In this document: positions 25,795 to 37,462 of the stretch, one piece after another
How positions within the stretch are numbered: the stretch's first letter is position 1
Layout: each line of letters begins with the position of its first letter
NCBI GenBank assembly: GCA_009869945.1
Contig: WIXG01000184.1
Span: 92,410 to 156,409, forward strand
Length of the DNA: 64,000 nucleotides
Direction of reading: 5' to 3'
Source: Mesaphorura yosii
Lineage: Eukaryota; Arthropoda; Collembola; Poduromorpha; Tullbergiidae
Program-made: the position numbers and the translations under genes
The notes under the pieces: model-generated
The model's input: only the letters and a program-made list of their open reading frames with translations
What the model was told of the DNA's origin: nothing
Database searches by the model: none

Positions 25795-27076
25795 ATGGAT
25801 TTTCAAAACCGTGCCGGTGGTAAGACCGGATCCGGTGGAGTGGCGTCATGGTCAGAATCAAACCGTGATCGTCGTGAAAGATTGCGGCAACTGGCCTTGG
25901 AAACCATCGATCTGAACAAGGATCCCTACTTCATGAAAAATCATTTGGGGACTTACGAGTGCAAGTTGTGTCTGACTCTTCACAACAATGAAGGATCGTA
26001 TTTGGCTCACACACAAGGCAAGAAGCATCAATCCAATTTGGCTAGGAGAGCTGCTAAGGACGCGAAGGATGCACCGGCGCAGGTATTAATTATAGCAAAA
26101 TAGGCTAGTTATTGTTGAATTGAAGGAATCATTTTGATGGGTGTATCTTACCACACAGCCTGCAACGGAGCGACCTCGAGTTGAAACTAGGCGGTTCATC
26201 AAAATTGGACGTCCAGGATATCGTGTTACCAAGCAAAGGAACCCAGAAACTTTCCAGCAGTCGCTTTTGTTCCAAATTGACTTTCCCGAAGTCGCTGATG
26301 GCATAACACCGCGCCATAGATTCATGTCAGCCTACGAACAACGAATGGAACCACCGGACCGTAAATGGCAGTATTTGCTCTTCGCTGCAGAACCGTACGA
26401 AACCATCGCATTCAAGGTTCCCAGTCGTGAAGTGGACAAGGTAAGATCCAGTTTTTTGTCATTATACATCCAGGTCCGGATATGCAGTATCATTCAGGAA
26501 AGCGTTCTTACAGTCTTGCTCCATTTATTCATTTATATCGTTTTTTCAGACTGAATCAAAATTCTGGACCTTTTGGAACAAGGATACTAAACAGTTCTTT
26601 CTCCAGTGTTCGTTCAAAGTGATTAACCAGCCACGTATGCTTGGTCTTCCTCCGCCACCGCCTCCTCAAGGGATGATGCACGGACTTCGACCACCTCTTC
26701 CACCACCGCCAATGCACTTCGCGCACCCAATGTAAAGTTTCCTTTCCGCCAAATATCGTATAAGCTTGTTAAGCTGAATTATGCAGTGAAAATTTTGTGT
26801 GTGCTAAGCCACACCTTGAAATTGTAATTCTTCTGTAAAGCGCTAGCTGGCAAGAAACCATAAAGTTATCAATGATAACTTTTCCAGTACGCCCTTACGA
26901 AGTTACGAGTAGAGGTTGGCGCGAGTGCGAAGAGGCTCAATGGCTACGCCAAACTTCCTTTGCCTTTGGGTGATCATTCTAACTTCTAATCTCTTGTGCC
27001 TGACAACAGGCAGATCAAAGGTCAATTAAAGCAGGGAAACATGGGACGCGGAGACATGGGAAGTCCTGCCTATTGA
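25795..27076 (+). CDS. SF3A2: Splicing factor 3A subunit 2 (SF3a66 / Prp11 homologue)
   Basis: SF3A2 is the SF3a subunit of the 17S U2 snRNP and acts in branch-site recognition in the nucleus. CDS exons: 25795-26082, 26159-26440, 26550-26731, and a probable last exon 27010-27076, giving 272 aa. The N-terminus MDFQNRAGGKTGSGGVASWS is the family signature. A matrin/U1-type C2H2 zinc finger has Cys56, Cys59, His72 and His78 (YECKLC ... HTQGKKH). The PRP11 core follows, with WTFWNKDTKQFFLQ-type sequence and a proline-rich tail (LPPPPPPQG, RPPLPPPPM). If intron 3 is retained, translation ends at a TAA at 26733-26735, immediately after the same Met, giving 251 aa. With the fourth exon the end becomes QIKGQLKQGNMGRGDMGSPAY. 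Human SF3A2 is about 464 aa because of long C-terminal Pro-rich repeats; short forms near 260 aa are normal in insects. The start is the only Met that fits the family N-terminus. Confidence 0.95.
27010..27076 (+). CDS. SF3A2: Probable terminal exon of SF3A2
   Basis: The acceptor ACAACAG|G at 27008-27010 follows a pyrimidine-rich stretch. A donor AT|GTAAAG lies at 26731/26732, inside the triplet that otherwise reads ATG TAA. Joining them restores the Met (AT+G) and opens 21 more codons, QIKGQLKQGNMGRGDMGSPAY, ending TGA at 27074-27076. The peptide is Gly/Met/Arg-rich, in keeping with an SF3A2 tail. An AATAAA lies only 96 bp downstream. Both phase and composition support it, but transcript evidence is lacking. 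Confidence 0.6.
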
Positions 27077-27171
27077 TGTTTACAAACTATTATGTATGAT
27101 GTTTTTATAAACACGTAATTGGTATTTATATCAACTCTAGCTTGATGTAAATGTAAACCCATATATGCGGC

Positions 27172-27177
27172 AATAAA
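27172..27177 (+). promoter_or_regulatory. SF3A2 polyadenylation signal
   Basis: AATAAA lies about 96 bp after the TGA of the probable last exon, within AT-rich sequence. It is the first canonical hexamer downstream of the gene. Confidence 0.6.
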
Positions 27178-27192
27178 TCAATCGATCAAACG

Positions 27193-27339
27193 AGTCCTCC
27201 GTCCATAGCGGGAATAGGTAACGCAGAACAAAGTTTTGCGCAGCCATTGTAACTCCTCGGGTGGGTGATGCTTCTCTGCCCGCTACCCTAGAAGTTACGG
27301 GCACAAGGTCAGCGCGATAACTATTCCCTGCAGTCCTCC
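27193..27339. repeat. Foldback element bracketed by 8-bp direct repeats
   Basis: A 15-nt arm at 27210-27224 (GGGAATAGGTAACGC) is matched on the opposite strand by 27314-27328 with two mismatches. Inside are nested complementary segments: GTAACT 27249-27254 with AGTTAC 27293-27298, and GGGT 27259-27262 with ACCC 27285-27288. AGTCCTCC occurs at 27193-27200 and again at 27332-27339, outside the arms. This could be a small inverted-repeat transposon relic with an 8-bp target duplication, or a structured RNA. The direct repeats do not directly abut the arms (9 and 3 bp away), which weakens the transposon reading. Confidence 0.4.
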
Positions 27340-27900
27340 CCGGTATAATTCCTCCAGCCTACCCAAACTCCTCACCCGAGCCTCAACCAGCCTATCCTCT
27401 CGAATCCATGACAGAATCCCTTCGCAACAAAAACCCTTCGTCAAAATTCCTCCGTGAAGAAATCCCTCCACGACAAAGTCTCACTACAACAAAATCCATC
27501 CAAGAACTTCGTGTGAAAAGGATTTAGTCGTGTTACGCTCCTCTCCGGCCTAAACATACTCAAACACTCCTCCTCTACAGATATAGCCCAACCCCCATTC
27601 TCCTGGACTCTCCACAGTTTCTGGTCTACAATCTCCTTCCAATCTCTTAGGCCTCTTTTCTCTATTCCACTCTGGTTAAATTTCCCGGTCCTTGTAAGTT
27701 AGAAACTCTCCACTCCGACATTTCCAATGTTTCCGTTTCTAACCCCTCCGACCTGTTCACTGTACATTTCCAATCTTTCCGTTTCTGACTCATCCGACTT
27801 GTCCAAAGCTTCCATTCCGACCTAACCTCTCCGGTGTTTCCAAACTCCCCATTCCACTCCCGGACTACGAACTAACCCTTTTGATCTCCGACGCTCGCCG
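27340..27900. repeat. C/T-rich low-complexity tract with degenerate tandem units
   Basis: The + strand is conspicuously rich in C and T with recurring CCTCC, TTCCA and CTCCG words, unlike the flanks. Two degenerate copies of a 46-bp unit are clear, starting TTTCCAAT at 27721 and 27767, each followed by TTTCCGTTTCT and then a CCGAC(C/T)TGT block. No reading frame stays open usefully. It lies between the convergent 3' ends of SF3A2 and RpL27A and may be an old satellite-like or retroelement remnant. Confidence 0.4.
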
Positions 27901-28759
27901 ACCACGGGGAGGTCGCATTTGTGATTGGCGGGGTCCTTGTGCCATGACAACTAACGTTTGTTGAGAGGATGGACAGTGAGGGGTAATGGGCATAACAATG
28001 GTTTTATGTGTCATTAAATGCCAACGGCAACGTATAATGGGTGGAACTGGTTATTCATTGGAAGTTGTGCCATGGCATCGGCCTTTCGTAGCCACAGCTG
28101 CTTCGGCCTGGTTGCCCTTAAGCCGTTGTAGTGAGAGAGTTTATGTAAATTGCACGAAGAATAAACTTTTCCCATACCAGCTTAGCTACAAGTGCGTGGT
28201 ATACGACCTTTGGCATTAACTTTAATTATGTAAAGCATCTATCCAACTCAATGTACGTACTACGAAGGCCCAGTTTATCCACTTCCATTCAATCTATTCT
28301 TGATTTACTGGAGATAAGTTGTTATTGTTACGAGAGAATAAAACCATTTGCACTGTTGAACTTAAATCCTTGTGTCTTGTGTAATTCCGTAATTTTTTTT
28401 TGCGTCAATCATTTGCACTGAATCTGGCGGCTGCAGTCAATCATGAATAATTCCTGGACCTCTCTTGCACCTACCATCAAATTTTCAGGATCACCGGGAG
28501 AACGAGCTGAGCATGAGCAGTGACTAAATGTAAACTTAAATTAAATGAGACGTGATTACGATGAAGAGGTGAGATTTCCAGTTCGAGAATTTATGCCACC
28601 ATTGTGTGACAAGGACATTAAATTCACCAACTGCATTTCGCCACGAATTCCAGCACAGAAAATTGTTTGTCGTTCGCTGCAATTTCAATGCCGTGACTGT
28701 GCTTAAAAGCGTACGTCAATACACGGATGGAAGCTTGGAAAATGTACGCTGGCAAATCG
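27901..28759. other. Intergenic sequence between convergent genes
   Basis: No gene is supported. A + strand AATAAA lies at 28337-28342, followed by a GT/T-rich stretch (TTGTGTCTTGTG). This could be a distal SF3A2 polyadenylation site or the end of an unannotated transcript. The 77-codon open frame at 27986-28219 resembles nothing I know. Confidence 0.4.
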
Positions 28760-28765
28760 TTTATT
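28760..28765 (-). promoter_or_regulatory. RpL27A polyadenylation signal
   Basis: AATAAA on the minus strand (TTTATT on plus) lies 64 bp beyond the RpL27A stop codon. A short 3'UTR of this kind is typical for ribosomal protein mRNAs. Confidence 0.65.
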
Positions 28766-28828
28766 CCTCCTTCAACAGAATAAAAATCTTGGAAACAAGC
28801 TTAACATTAGATTTTAGTAAACCTTGCT

Positions 28829-29686
<858 letters not shown>

Positions 29687-29822
29687 TTTTATTTATTTGA
29701 AGCGAACTACTGATTAATTAATCAACTTGATGAACTTCTGAACTTCTAAAGTCCAACTCCAACCGTGAACAGCACTAACTGAGCACGACACGAGTGATGA
29801 AGTAGGCTGCGTGTTCGGCAGT

Positions 29823-29830
29823 AGAAAGAG
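29823..29830 (-). promoter_or_regulatory. Polypyrimidine (TCT) initiator of RpL27A
   Basis: The minus strand reads CTCTTTCT, an exact match to the YYC(+1)TTTYY initiator used by metazoan ribosomal protein genes. It would place the start site at 29828, 142 bp before the ATG, with a 5'TOP-like leader (CTTTCTACTGCC). The motif is seen directly and its use is inferred. TOP mRNAs are regulated at translation through TOR signalling. Confidence 0.55.
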
Positions 29831-32800
29831 TAATGGAGGAAATACACACAGCATATGGCAGCATGCATTCGAATTCAAGCAGGCCAAAGCGAGGCTTCTT
29901 TCAGATCTCGAGCGGAGTGGCTGCTCGCGTGAAAAGATGTCGCCAGCTCACTCTTTCTGCAATTATGACTAACCTCCTTTGTCCTGAATACGAATGTTGC
30001 TCTTTGAAAGTCACAGGCACCTGTCTCAAAATTAGAAACGCCGAGTAACCTTGCGAGTTGCAAGTTTCATGGCCAATTCGGACATAAACTGACGACTAAT
30101 TAGGTACAATTTTCCTCTAATAAACAGACTGAGTCAGCCAGCCAAGGAGATACGTGACACGGTCCACTTGTGCCCGATTTGGTCGGCATTCTGCAATGGC
30201 GCATTGGCTGACAATGGCCATTTCGAAAGATTTAATTTGGCAAGTCCTTGAATTTTCAGTAACGTAAGGAAGCAGCCATGAGTATGATCACTTGATCACC
30301 GACACCGAATCTGGTGATTGAATACATAAATACATCATACTTGCATAATCTGATCATACAACAATCAAGCGATGATTGCATTGAGTCTTGAACTTTACGG
30401 CGTCGCATGTTGAATGCGTTGTCTCTGAATGATTCATGGATATGATTCAAGTAACCACGCCACGTGTGTGTGTTAGGAGTTGGAAGTTAAATGAACCACG
30501 CCACGCTCCATATCGAGTGCGATTTAACAGGATGACGGTGTGGCCACCGGCCAGTACACTCGGGAATGGCAGTGGCCCTGATGTGGTAAAGTACACAGGA
30601 AAATCTTACGGCGATTGACGAAGGAGGAACTAATGCGCAATTTGGTATTAATTGCGTCCAATCTGCGAATTTCGATGGCCAACTGATACATGAGTAATGT
30701 TAGCCAACATGACACATGTAAACGGTGATCGTGTGTTTAGCGTTTAATGGAATTAGCAGCCAAATCCAGTGAGAACCAACTTGCAAGTCAACAACAACCA
30801 AGCCAATGGCAATGACATGTGTTTGTGTTACCAGTAGACGCAGAGCCAACGTCCAACGACAGATAAACGGCATGCTTAAAGTCTCAACTGGCTGCACCAA
30901 TAATTATCAAGTGTAGAACACGAAATGAGGATTATTCAAGCACAATTACGTCATTTGTCATGCTTCTGAATCTGAATCCTGATCAAGAGCGGTGCGCTGT
31001 ACAAAAGCTTGTTCAGCAGCTGATGATTGACATTCATCGAGCTTCTCAATCGATCTGTGAAGTGAACTTGGGTCTAAAAATGGAAACGAACATTTATAAT
31101 GACTTTATTTGTGAACATCTGCTCTGAAATTGGCTCCACAGCGTCTGGCACGGTATAAAGCTATGGAAATTACCCTACTCTCTTTAATTTGTCATGCTGA
31201 ATGTAATTTGAGACTCTTTCAACTGTCTTTTATGTCCAAGTCGGCTTTCTTTCTACATTTCATAGTTTGCTTGCAATGTCTCAATCTTCAACCAACATAG
31301 CATTTACTTGTGGATTCATTTATTGTCAAAGTTGAGACTTCTTCGCGCACTTTGCGCTGCGGCTGACAACGTTTGCTGTCAAAAGCTGAGGCTGAGACTA
31401 GACCCAAGACCGGGAGCTCATGCCGTTTAATTGCTTTGCAAGCGAAATGATTGTCACCACGAACATATGTGCCGATAAAGGGTACAAAGTACACCGCCGC
31501 GTCGCAGTGAACGGGAACGAAGCACATGAGCATCGTCGACAAAGGCACTGACATTTGCGAACTTGCATGGAATCCAACATGATTGGATTTGGAATCTTTC
31601 ACGCAAGGATTCGCGAAAGTTTCCACTCTCAGCGTAACGCAGCCCACGCGGACAATTGGAAACTGAGTGATTGGGGTTGGGAGATGTGATACCCCACGGC
31701 CACGAGTTCAAGCTCAGGCCGCAGACTCGGGTTCGAGAAGTTTTGTGCGACGTACATCATGCATGATATTTGTGCCTAATATTTGCATCATTATTTATTC
31801 AGCAGTTTAAGTAGGTTCATTCGCATTCGCATATTGTTCAGGTTCGAGCGTGTTGTGCTGAATTATCATGAACGAGCGCAAACGCTCCACACACGACGCG
31901 ACGATGGAACTTTTACATTTTGCACTTTGCTATTGACACCGTAAATATGACATGACATGACTGCGAGTACGTTTTGTCCTTGCTCCGTGTCGAGCAGTCG
32001 AATCCTGGCGATTTGCGAATGCATGTGAACGGGGAATCGACAATTTGCAAAACTCGAGTTTTGCATAATGTACCCGAATGAGACAACGCGATACGCAAGT
32101 CAGAATGAAATCTGCACACAATGTAGGTACAGTTCATCTTCAAGAAAATTCGAGTCTTAGTGGAAGGTGGCAACAAGCAAGCAAGCACGGCCAAGCTCAA
32201 GCCGAGCTGATACGGATTGAGAACGGACGGGTACAGTTTATGTTTTTGAGAGCAAATACCTCCAAGCTTTTCATACACATCATTCCTCATCACGTCCCAT
32301 GTAGCGATTGAATCTTTGTGTATATTCGATCAGTTGTTCGAGGGCCATGCATGATACCAATGCTCCTGTGCATTTTTGCAAGTAGTCGAACAGCCAAGGC
32401 AAGTCGAGTTGCACGGACCTTAGCGTGTACGAAACATGGACGGTCCCACAGATCGTACAATTAGTACTACGTGTTTGCAGTGTAGTGAAATCTACGACGT
32501 TAAATGTTATTATCATCATCGCATCCCCATCAGTAGGCGAGAACCAGCTCGCTCAGCGTTGAGAAAAAACAAAACAAAAAGAGTTTAAAGCGCAAGTGGT
32601 AGTGGATCATCGTCACATTGCATCACGAATTGAGCAGACTCAAAGTACAATAATGTGCAGTCCAAACAGCAGTAATAATAACAAAAGGGTGTAAAGGGTC
32701 TGGCATTGGCAGTGCTGCACAGCAGCAGTGAGAAGTGGAATCATAACAAAAACAATAGCAGCCAGTCAGTCAGAGACGAAGAACAGCAAGCAAGCGAACA

Positions 32801-33576
32801 GATGAGCACAAGTACAACTTTAAAATAGAGTTATATTTTAACAGAAAGAGGAAACCACGGAGTAAAAGTAAAATTAAGTTTATTACATTTTAGTGTCTTT
32901 ATATACTCAATAATACTGTAAGATAGGCCAGAGTAATTAGCAACTCTGCGACAGTTTATTAAGTGGAGCAGTCAGGCACACGACAACGACGAAGCCCATA
33001 AGCCCGTCACGGTCGAAGAAGAAGAATCGCAGTTACAATCACATTCAAGAGCAGCATGTCCTCATCTTCTGGAATTGCATCGATCCCCGCCTCTGTCTCT
33101 GGTATTTATTACAATAATTAAACTCGCACTTCTCGTCGCATAAGAATTAACGCAATTTACAAGAACCTGCTTCGAGGCAAGCAACGTACAAGCAAAAACT
33201 TCAGCAGGAATCGTATGACGCAACAAGACCACCGAGACGATTGTGAACCATTTTAATGAGACAAGACAACCACACGAACAACGACAGCAACTGATAATCT
33301 GGAGCACACGTAATTACATTCACGATTACACCGAGCTGTTTGAACTGCGTTGGAAGCCCAAGCTGCAAGGTGAATGAACAGTCTGACTCTGGATTCTGAG
33401 TATTCAGCAACACTTCATAACGTCGATTCCTTAATCCTGGTGATACCAACAACGCTGACGCTGACGAACGAATTGGAGTCAAGCTAGCATTGCATTTCCA
33501 GAGTGCATTTATTGGCTGCTTGTTCATCCTCCTCAAGTCAATCTCTCTCCTGTCACCAGACGACATCGCATTCACG
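29831..33576. other. Head-to-head region between RpL27A and BCAS3
   Basis: This 3.7-kb stretch must hold the upstream sequences of both genes. I see no coding exon. Around 32560-33060 the + strand becomes A/CAG-rich (for example CACAGCAGCAG near 32717), which looks like 5'UTR or promoter-proximal sequence. An acceptor-like TGCATTTCCAG ends at 33501, so a non-coding first exon of BCAS3 upstream is likely. A 12-nt direct repeat AACCACGCCACG occurs at 30453-30464 and 30494-30505. Confidence 0.4.
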
Positions 33577-36500
33577 ATGTCTGCCGATTCGTTAAGAACT
33601 GGTGGAAGCTCCAGCAAAGGGTCCCACAGCCGCCCTTCGACCACGACGATTGTAAGACCTCAGCCTGTCAGTGAGAAGACGCTCATGGAAAGTGTTGCTG
33701 GTCTTATCAACGAAGTCGGGCTCGTGGCGCAGGTAAGATTACACAGATCAATTTAAAAAGAATCACTTCAAAGAAGTTTGACTGTCTGCAACCTAAAAGA
33801 AAGCTGCCCTTGAATATTGCGTTTTTCGTTTAAAGGGCTTAATGGTTTTAAAACACTCGAACAACGAAACGAGAAATGTTACGTGATACGAAGGTTAAAA
33901 TCGTGCCTTGAACGATTGCAGCACTTATCTGTTAGTTTCAGTTTGCGTCGATTCAGCACAATAAAGCAGCAGTGTTTGTTTTGTAATGTGATAGCCACAT
34001 AATGCAGCATGTATGACTCATGCAAACGTAAAATTAATGTGAGCAATTATGGCGCATTTATGACAAAACTGTAAATTTAACGACTTCGAGTCCGACTGCT
34101 TCTAGTTCGATTACAATGGGGTCTTTGTGTCATGTGCCATGGAGCATTGACATCGATTTCTTTATTTTAATGCCATATTTTGTAAATATTGCAAACTCAG
34201 CGGCCTTTTGTCGTTGTGATTGGCTGTCTAGCCGCCTTTGGCGGTGTAAAGACTTCCTAGACAAGCACGAAACCAATTTCTTTGAACCAAACCTAATCAA
34301 ATGTCATTGTCGCTTTCAGCCGTACTCGACGACTGAAGAGAAGGAAAGTAGTATTGTGTGGGCCAAGTTCATTGGAAAAGTGCCTCTCAATCCAAGCTGC
34401 GACACCCGCGATTCCACCATGTCTGCAATGAACAATGATCTCAAATCAGGGAATGACTCGATATTATCAGCGACAGATTGCAGCCTTCCGCCATCAACGT
34501 CAGCCTCCTCGACTTCGTCAGCTCCACTCATGCTCGTCGTTGCGTACGCATCCGGGATCCAAATGTGGACTATTTCACTGAACGGAGAAGCTCAAGAAGT
34601 TCTATCTTGGAAGAGGCCCGCAGTCCGGCTGCTTCAGCTTCTGTCAACGCCAAGCGTACCGGTAGGCCACGGACCTGTGAAGGACGTGCATCGTGATGCC
34701 AGACCAGTCGTGGCGCTGGTGGAAGGCTCCAGCAGCGGTCCTAACAATTTAACCTTCATCTCCTTACGCACTGGAGAAGTACTGAAGAGTGGAAAGTTTA
34801 TTCATTCCATTTGTGATTTACTAGCAAATTCCGCGCACATTGTTGTTTCGTTTCTGGACAAAATCCTTGTCATTGACCCGTTCACGTTCGACACGAAGGT
34901 AACAATCTCCATCGCCTGCAGTACGTCAACTCAAGCACCGACAGTGAATCCCATTGCACTTGGTGCTTCATGGTTGGCCTACTCAGATCACAAACTCTTC
35001 CCGACTTTGCTGTCAGCTGGAGGAGTTGAGAACTCGGGTCCCTCTTCATACACGGCTACAATGCTTCATGCGGCCAAGAGTCTTACGAAAGGTTTGAAGG
35101 GGCTGGGAGAGTCAGTAGCAAATAGTATTACTGGTCATCGTGTTCCACTCGCCACCGAGCTGAATCCTGAACCTGCCCCCGAACCCGGCATTGTTACTGT
35201 CGTGAACTTGGTAGAACTGAGATCTGAAGAATTCATAATGAGCGAAGCAAATGGGTTTTCACATTCCGCTGTCATTGCTCATTTCGTCGCGCATCTCAAC
35301 AACCCGTGCGTCGCACTCAACTTCGACCCATCTGGACTCCTTCTCGTCACTGCCGATAAAGGTGGTCATGACTTCCATGTGTTCAGAATTCATCCACATC
35401 CCCTCGGCTCGGCAATGGGAGCTGTGCATCATTTGTACGTTCTTCATCGTGGCGACACGGGAGCCAGAGTGCAAGATGTTTCGTTTGCACCGGATTCCAG
35501 ATGGGTTGCTGTGAGCACGCTTCGTGGAACGACCCACATATTTCCCATTACTCCGTATGGCGGAGGAATCTGTGTACGCACGCACACATCGCATCGAGTA
35601 GTCAATCGTCTTAGTCGCTTCCTTCGTACAGCAGGCCTTGACGACGCTCCTACGTCAGGACGCAACAGCCCAATTGCTTCTGGGTCCCCAAATAACCCGC
35701 TAACTCTCGGCACGAAATCGTACGATCTCCTCCACCTCGGTTCACCGTACCCGAACCCCAGACTCCCACCGTTTCCACACCCTTTGGTCATCCAACCGCT
35801 CGCGCAGCTCAGACAAAGCTTCATTGCTGCGGCCTCCCCGAAGGGCTCACCGCCAATTGGGAAGACAAAGGGTGGGAGCTCAAGAACACTTCTTCCACAC
35901 GAAGAACGAACGAACGTCGTGTCGATCTTCGACGCGCCGAGGGGCTGGCTAGCCAATGGTCCACCGCTCGTTCCGCACTGTGATAAACGAAAACGAGCCC
36001 CAGTCGACGCCGTCTTTGTGATGACTTGTCACGGAAATCTTATCGAGTACTTCCTGGAGCCAATTCTGAGTTCAAGTAAGTCCGAATCAGATTCCACTTT
36101 TAGTAAAATGTATGGCATTTGTAAAACTCATAACCTTGCACTTTTCAACTTATGGGTGAATAGTATGAGCTTGAACTTTGACAACTTTGTGCTATCATGA
36201 TCAAGAGTGCATGCTGTCATTCAACCATTTTAATGCAATGAATGAGTCAGTAGGCTGCTATGTATGGGGAAACTGCTTATTTGCAAATAGTGCTGACGTT
36301 GTATTTCCTTGAACTGCTTTGATCTTGTGCGGTCAAAGTGAAGAAGGCAGCCAGTGCGCAAATTCATTATTGCAATCGCAACCAGCTACTTGAAATTGTC
36401 ATCTTAGAAGTCATGCAGACGACAGTGATCTAATTTCATGATCTACTGAACAGGTATTCCAAAAGACAAGGTGTCGGACGACGCTCCCATCGAGCTGACT

Positions 36501-37462
36501 GTTCATGCACGAGCCCAGTGGTCGTTTCCCAGACCAACTTTTGCCAGAGACTTAACTCCTCCATTAAGACCATCAAACATATTACTTACGACCGCGGCTG
36601 TCGCGACCGTGCACCAGTCCATCGCAAATAACTGTAATAGCCATTCTCTTCCAAACGACATCCACCTCAACTTGTCCGGTGACACGCATCGGAGCCAGAC
36701 AAACAACATCGATGACGAAGGCTCCGACGAGAAGTGGCTGTCTCAAGTCGAAATAACGACACATTCCGGACCTCACAGACGTCTGTGGATGGGACCGCAA
36801 TTCACCTTCAAAGTGTTCAATCCCTCGTAAGTTTACTCACCATAATCACAATGCTTCATGCAGACTCATTCTTAATGGGTATCATTATTTTCCATTTCAG
36901 TTCATCTGGCAATCAAGCTGGAACCGTGGACGTTGAAACCGTTGAAGTGAATGTAACGAACCGTCCTGCCAAGTCGAATCCTGTGAATATGCCCGTGTCG
37001 TCCGCATTGCTACCCGTTGTCATCGAGGGCAGTTCAGGAAGTAAGTGGACTCATATTTGAATTTAATCATGATTTGCGTTAATGCTAAAAGTGTTTGTGT
37101 ATCTTGCGTTGTAGGCAGCCTGGAACAATCTCCACGCCTGATCGACCCCTACTGCGAGTCAGAAGTGTCTACGTCAAACAGCGAGTCGCAAATTAAAGAG
37201 CACTTGGCAGATGCAATGATGGAGAATTGCACAGAAGCCTCGAGAAATACTGGTGAGCACAGCCGACTGAGAGTCCGAACAAATGTAAAGACAGGGGCAG
37301 CCGTGTAAATATTGCATGCTTGTATTTTTAGGTGGATGTCAAAGCCTTGGAAGCTGCGATGATTTGAGCTCAAGCAGTTTCGACTCGATGAGTCAGCACT
37401 CAGCGGAGACTCCGTTGGTTCCATCATTCTGTATCGAGGCGAATCTGCCGTTTCCAGATTGA
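33577..37462 (+). CDS. BCAS3: BCAS3 microtubule-associated cell migration factor homologue (rudhira)
   Basis: BCAS3 (fly Rudhira) is a WD40/PROPPIN-like cytoplasmic protein tied to cytoskeletal remodelling and cell migration; in mammals it is also recruited to forming autophagosomes with PHAF1. CDS exons: 33577-33732, 34320-36075, 36454-36826, 36901-37040, 37115-37252, 37332-37462. The frame is kept throughout, giving 897 aa (human about 928). The N-terminus has the family block VRPQPVSEKTLMESVAGLI. Propeller repeats run from about residue 55 to 475, including LMLVVAYASGIQMWTISLNG, NPIALGASWLAYSDHKL, GHDFHVFRIHPHPLGS and WVAVSTLRGTTHIFPITPYG. The BCAS3 domain follows, with VRTHTSHRVVNRLSRF near 470 and WLSQVEITTHSGPHRRLWMG near 732. 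The C-terminus carries KEHLADAMMEN and a Ser-rich tail ending LPFPD. Exon 2 is unusually large at 1756 nt. The ATG at 33577 was chosen because it gives the family N-terminus; no other in-frame ATG lies between the acceptor-like site at 33501 and it. Confidence 0.95.

Noticed and set aside
31720..31740. GGGTTCGAG, resembling a tRNA B box
   Set aside because: No A box at the right distance and no cloverleaf stems can be drawn.
33201..33644. 147-codon minus-strand open frame overlapping the BCAS3 first exon
   Set aside because: It is antisense to the BCAS3 coding start and 5' region, with no family resemblance.
34116..34319. In-frame upstream extension of the large BCAS3 exon to an ATG at 34116
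   Set aside because: The extension has no similarity to BCAS3, whereas the exon at 33577-33732 supplies the conserved N-terminal block, and the CTTTCAG acceptor at 34313-34319 joins it in frame. The 204 nt are intron that happens to lack stops.
35444..35956. 170-codon minus-strand open frame
   Set aside because: It is a shadow frame antisense to the large BCAS3 exon.
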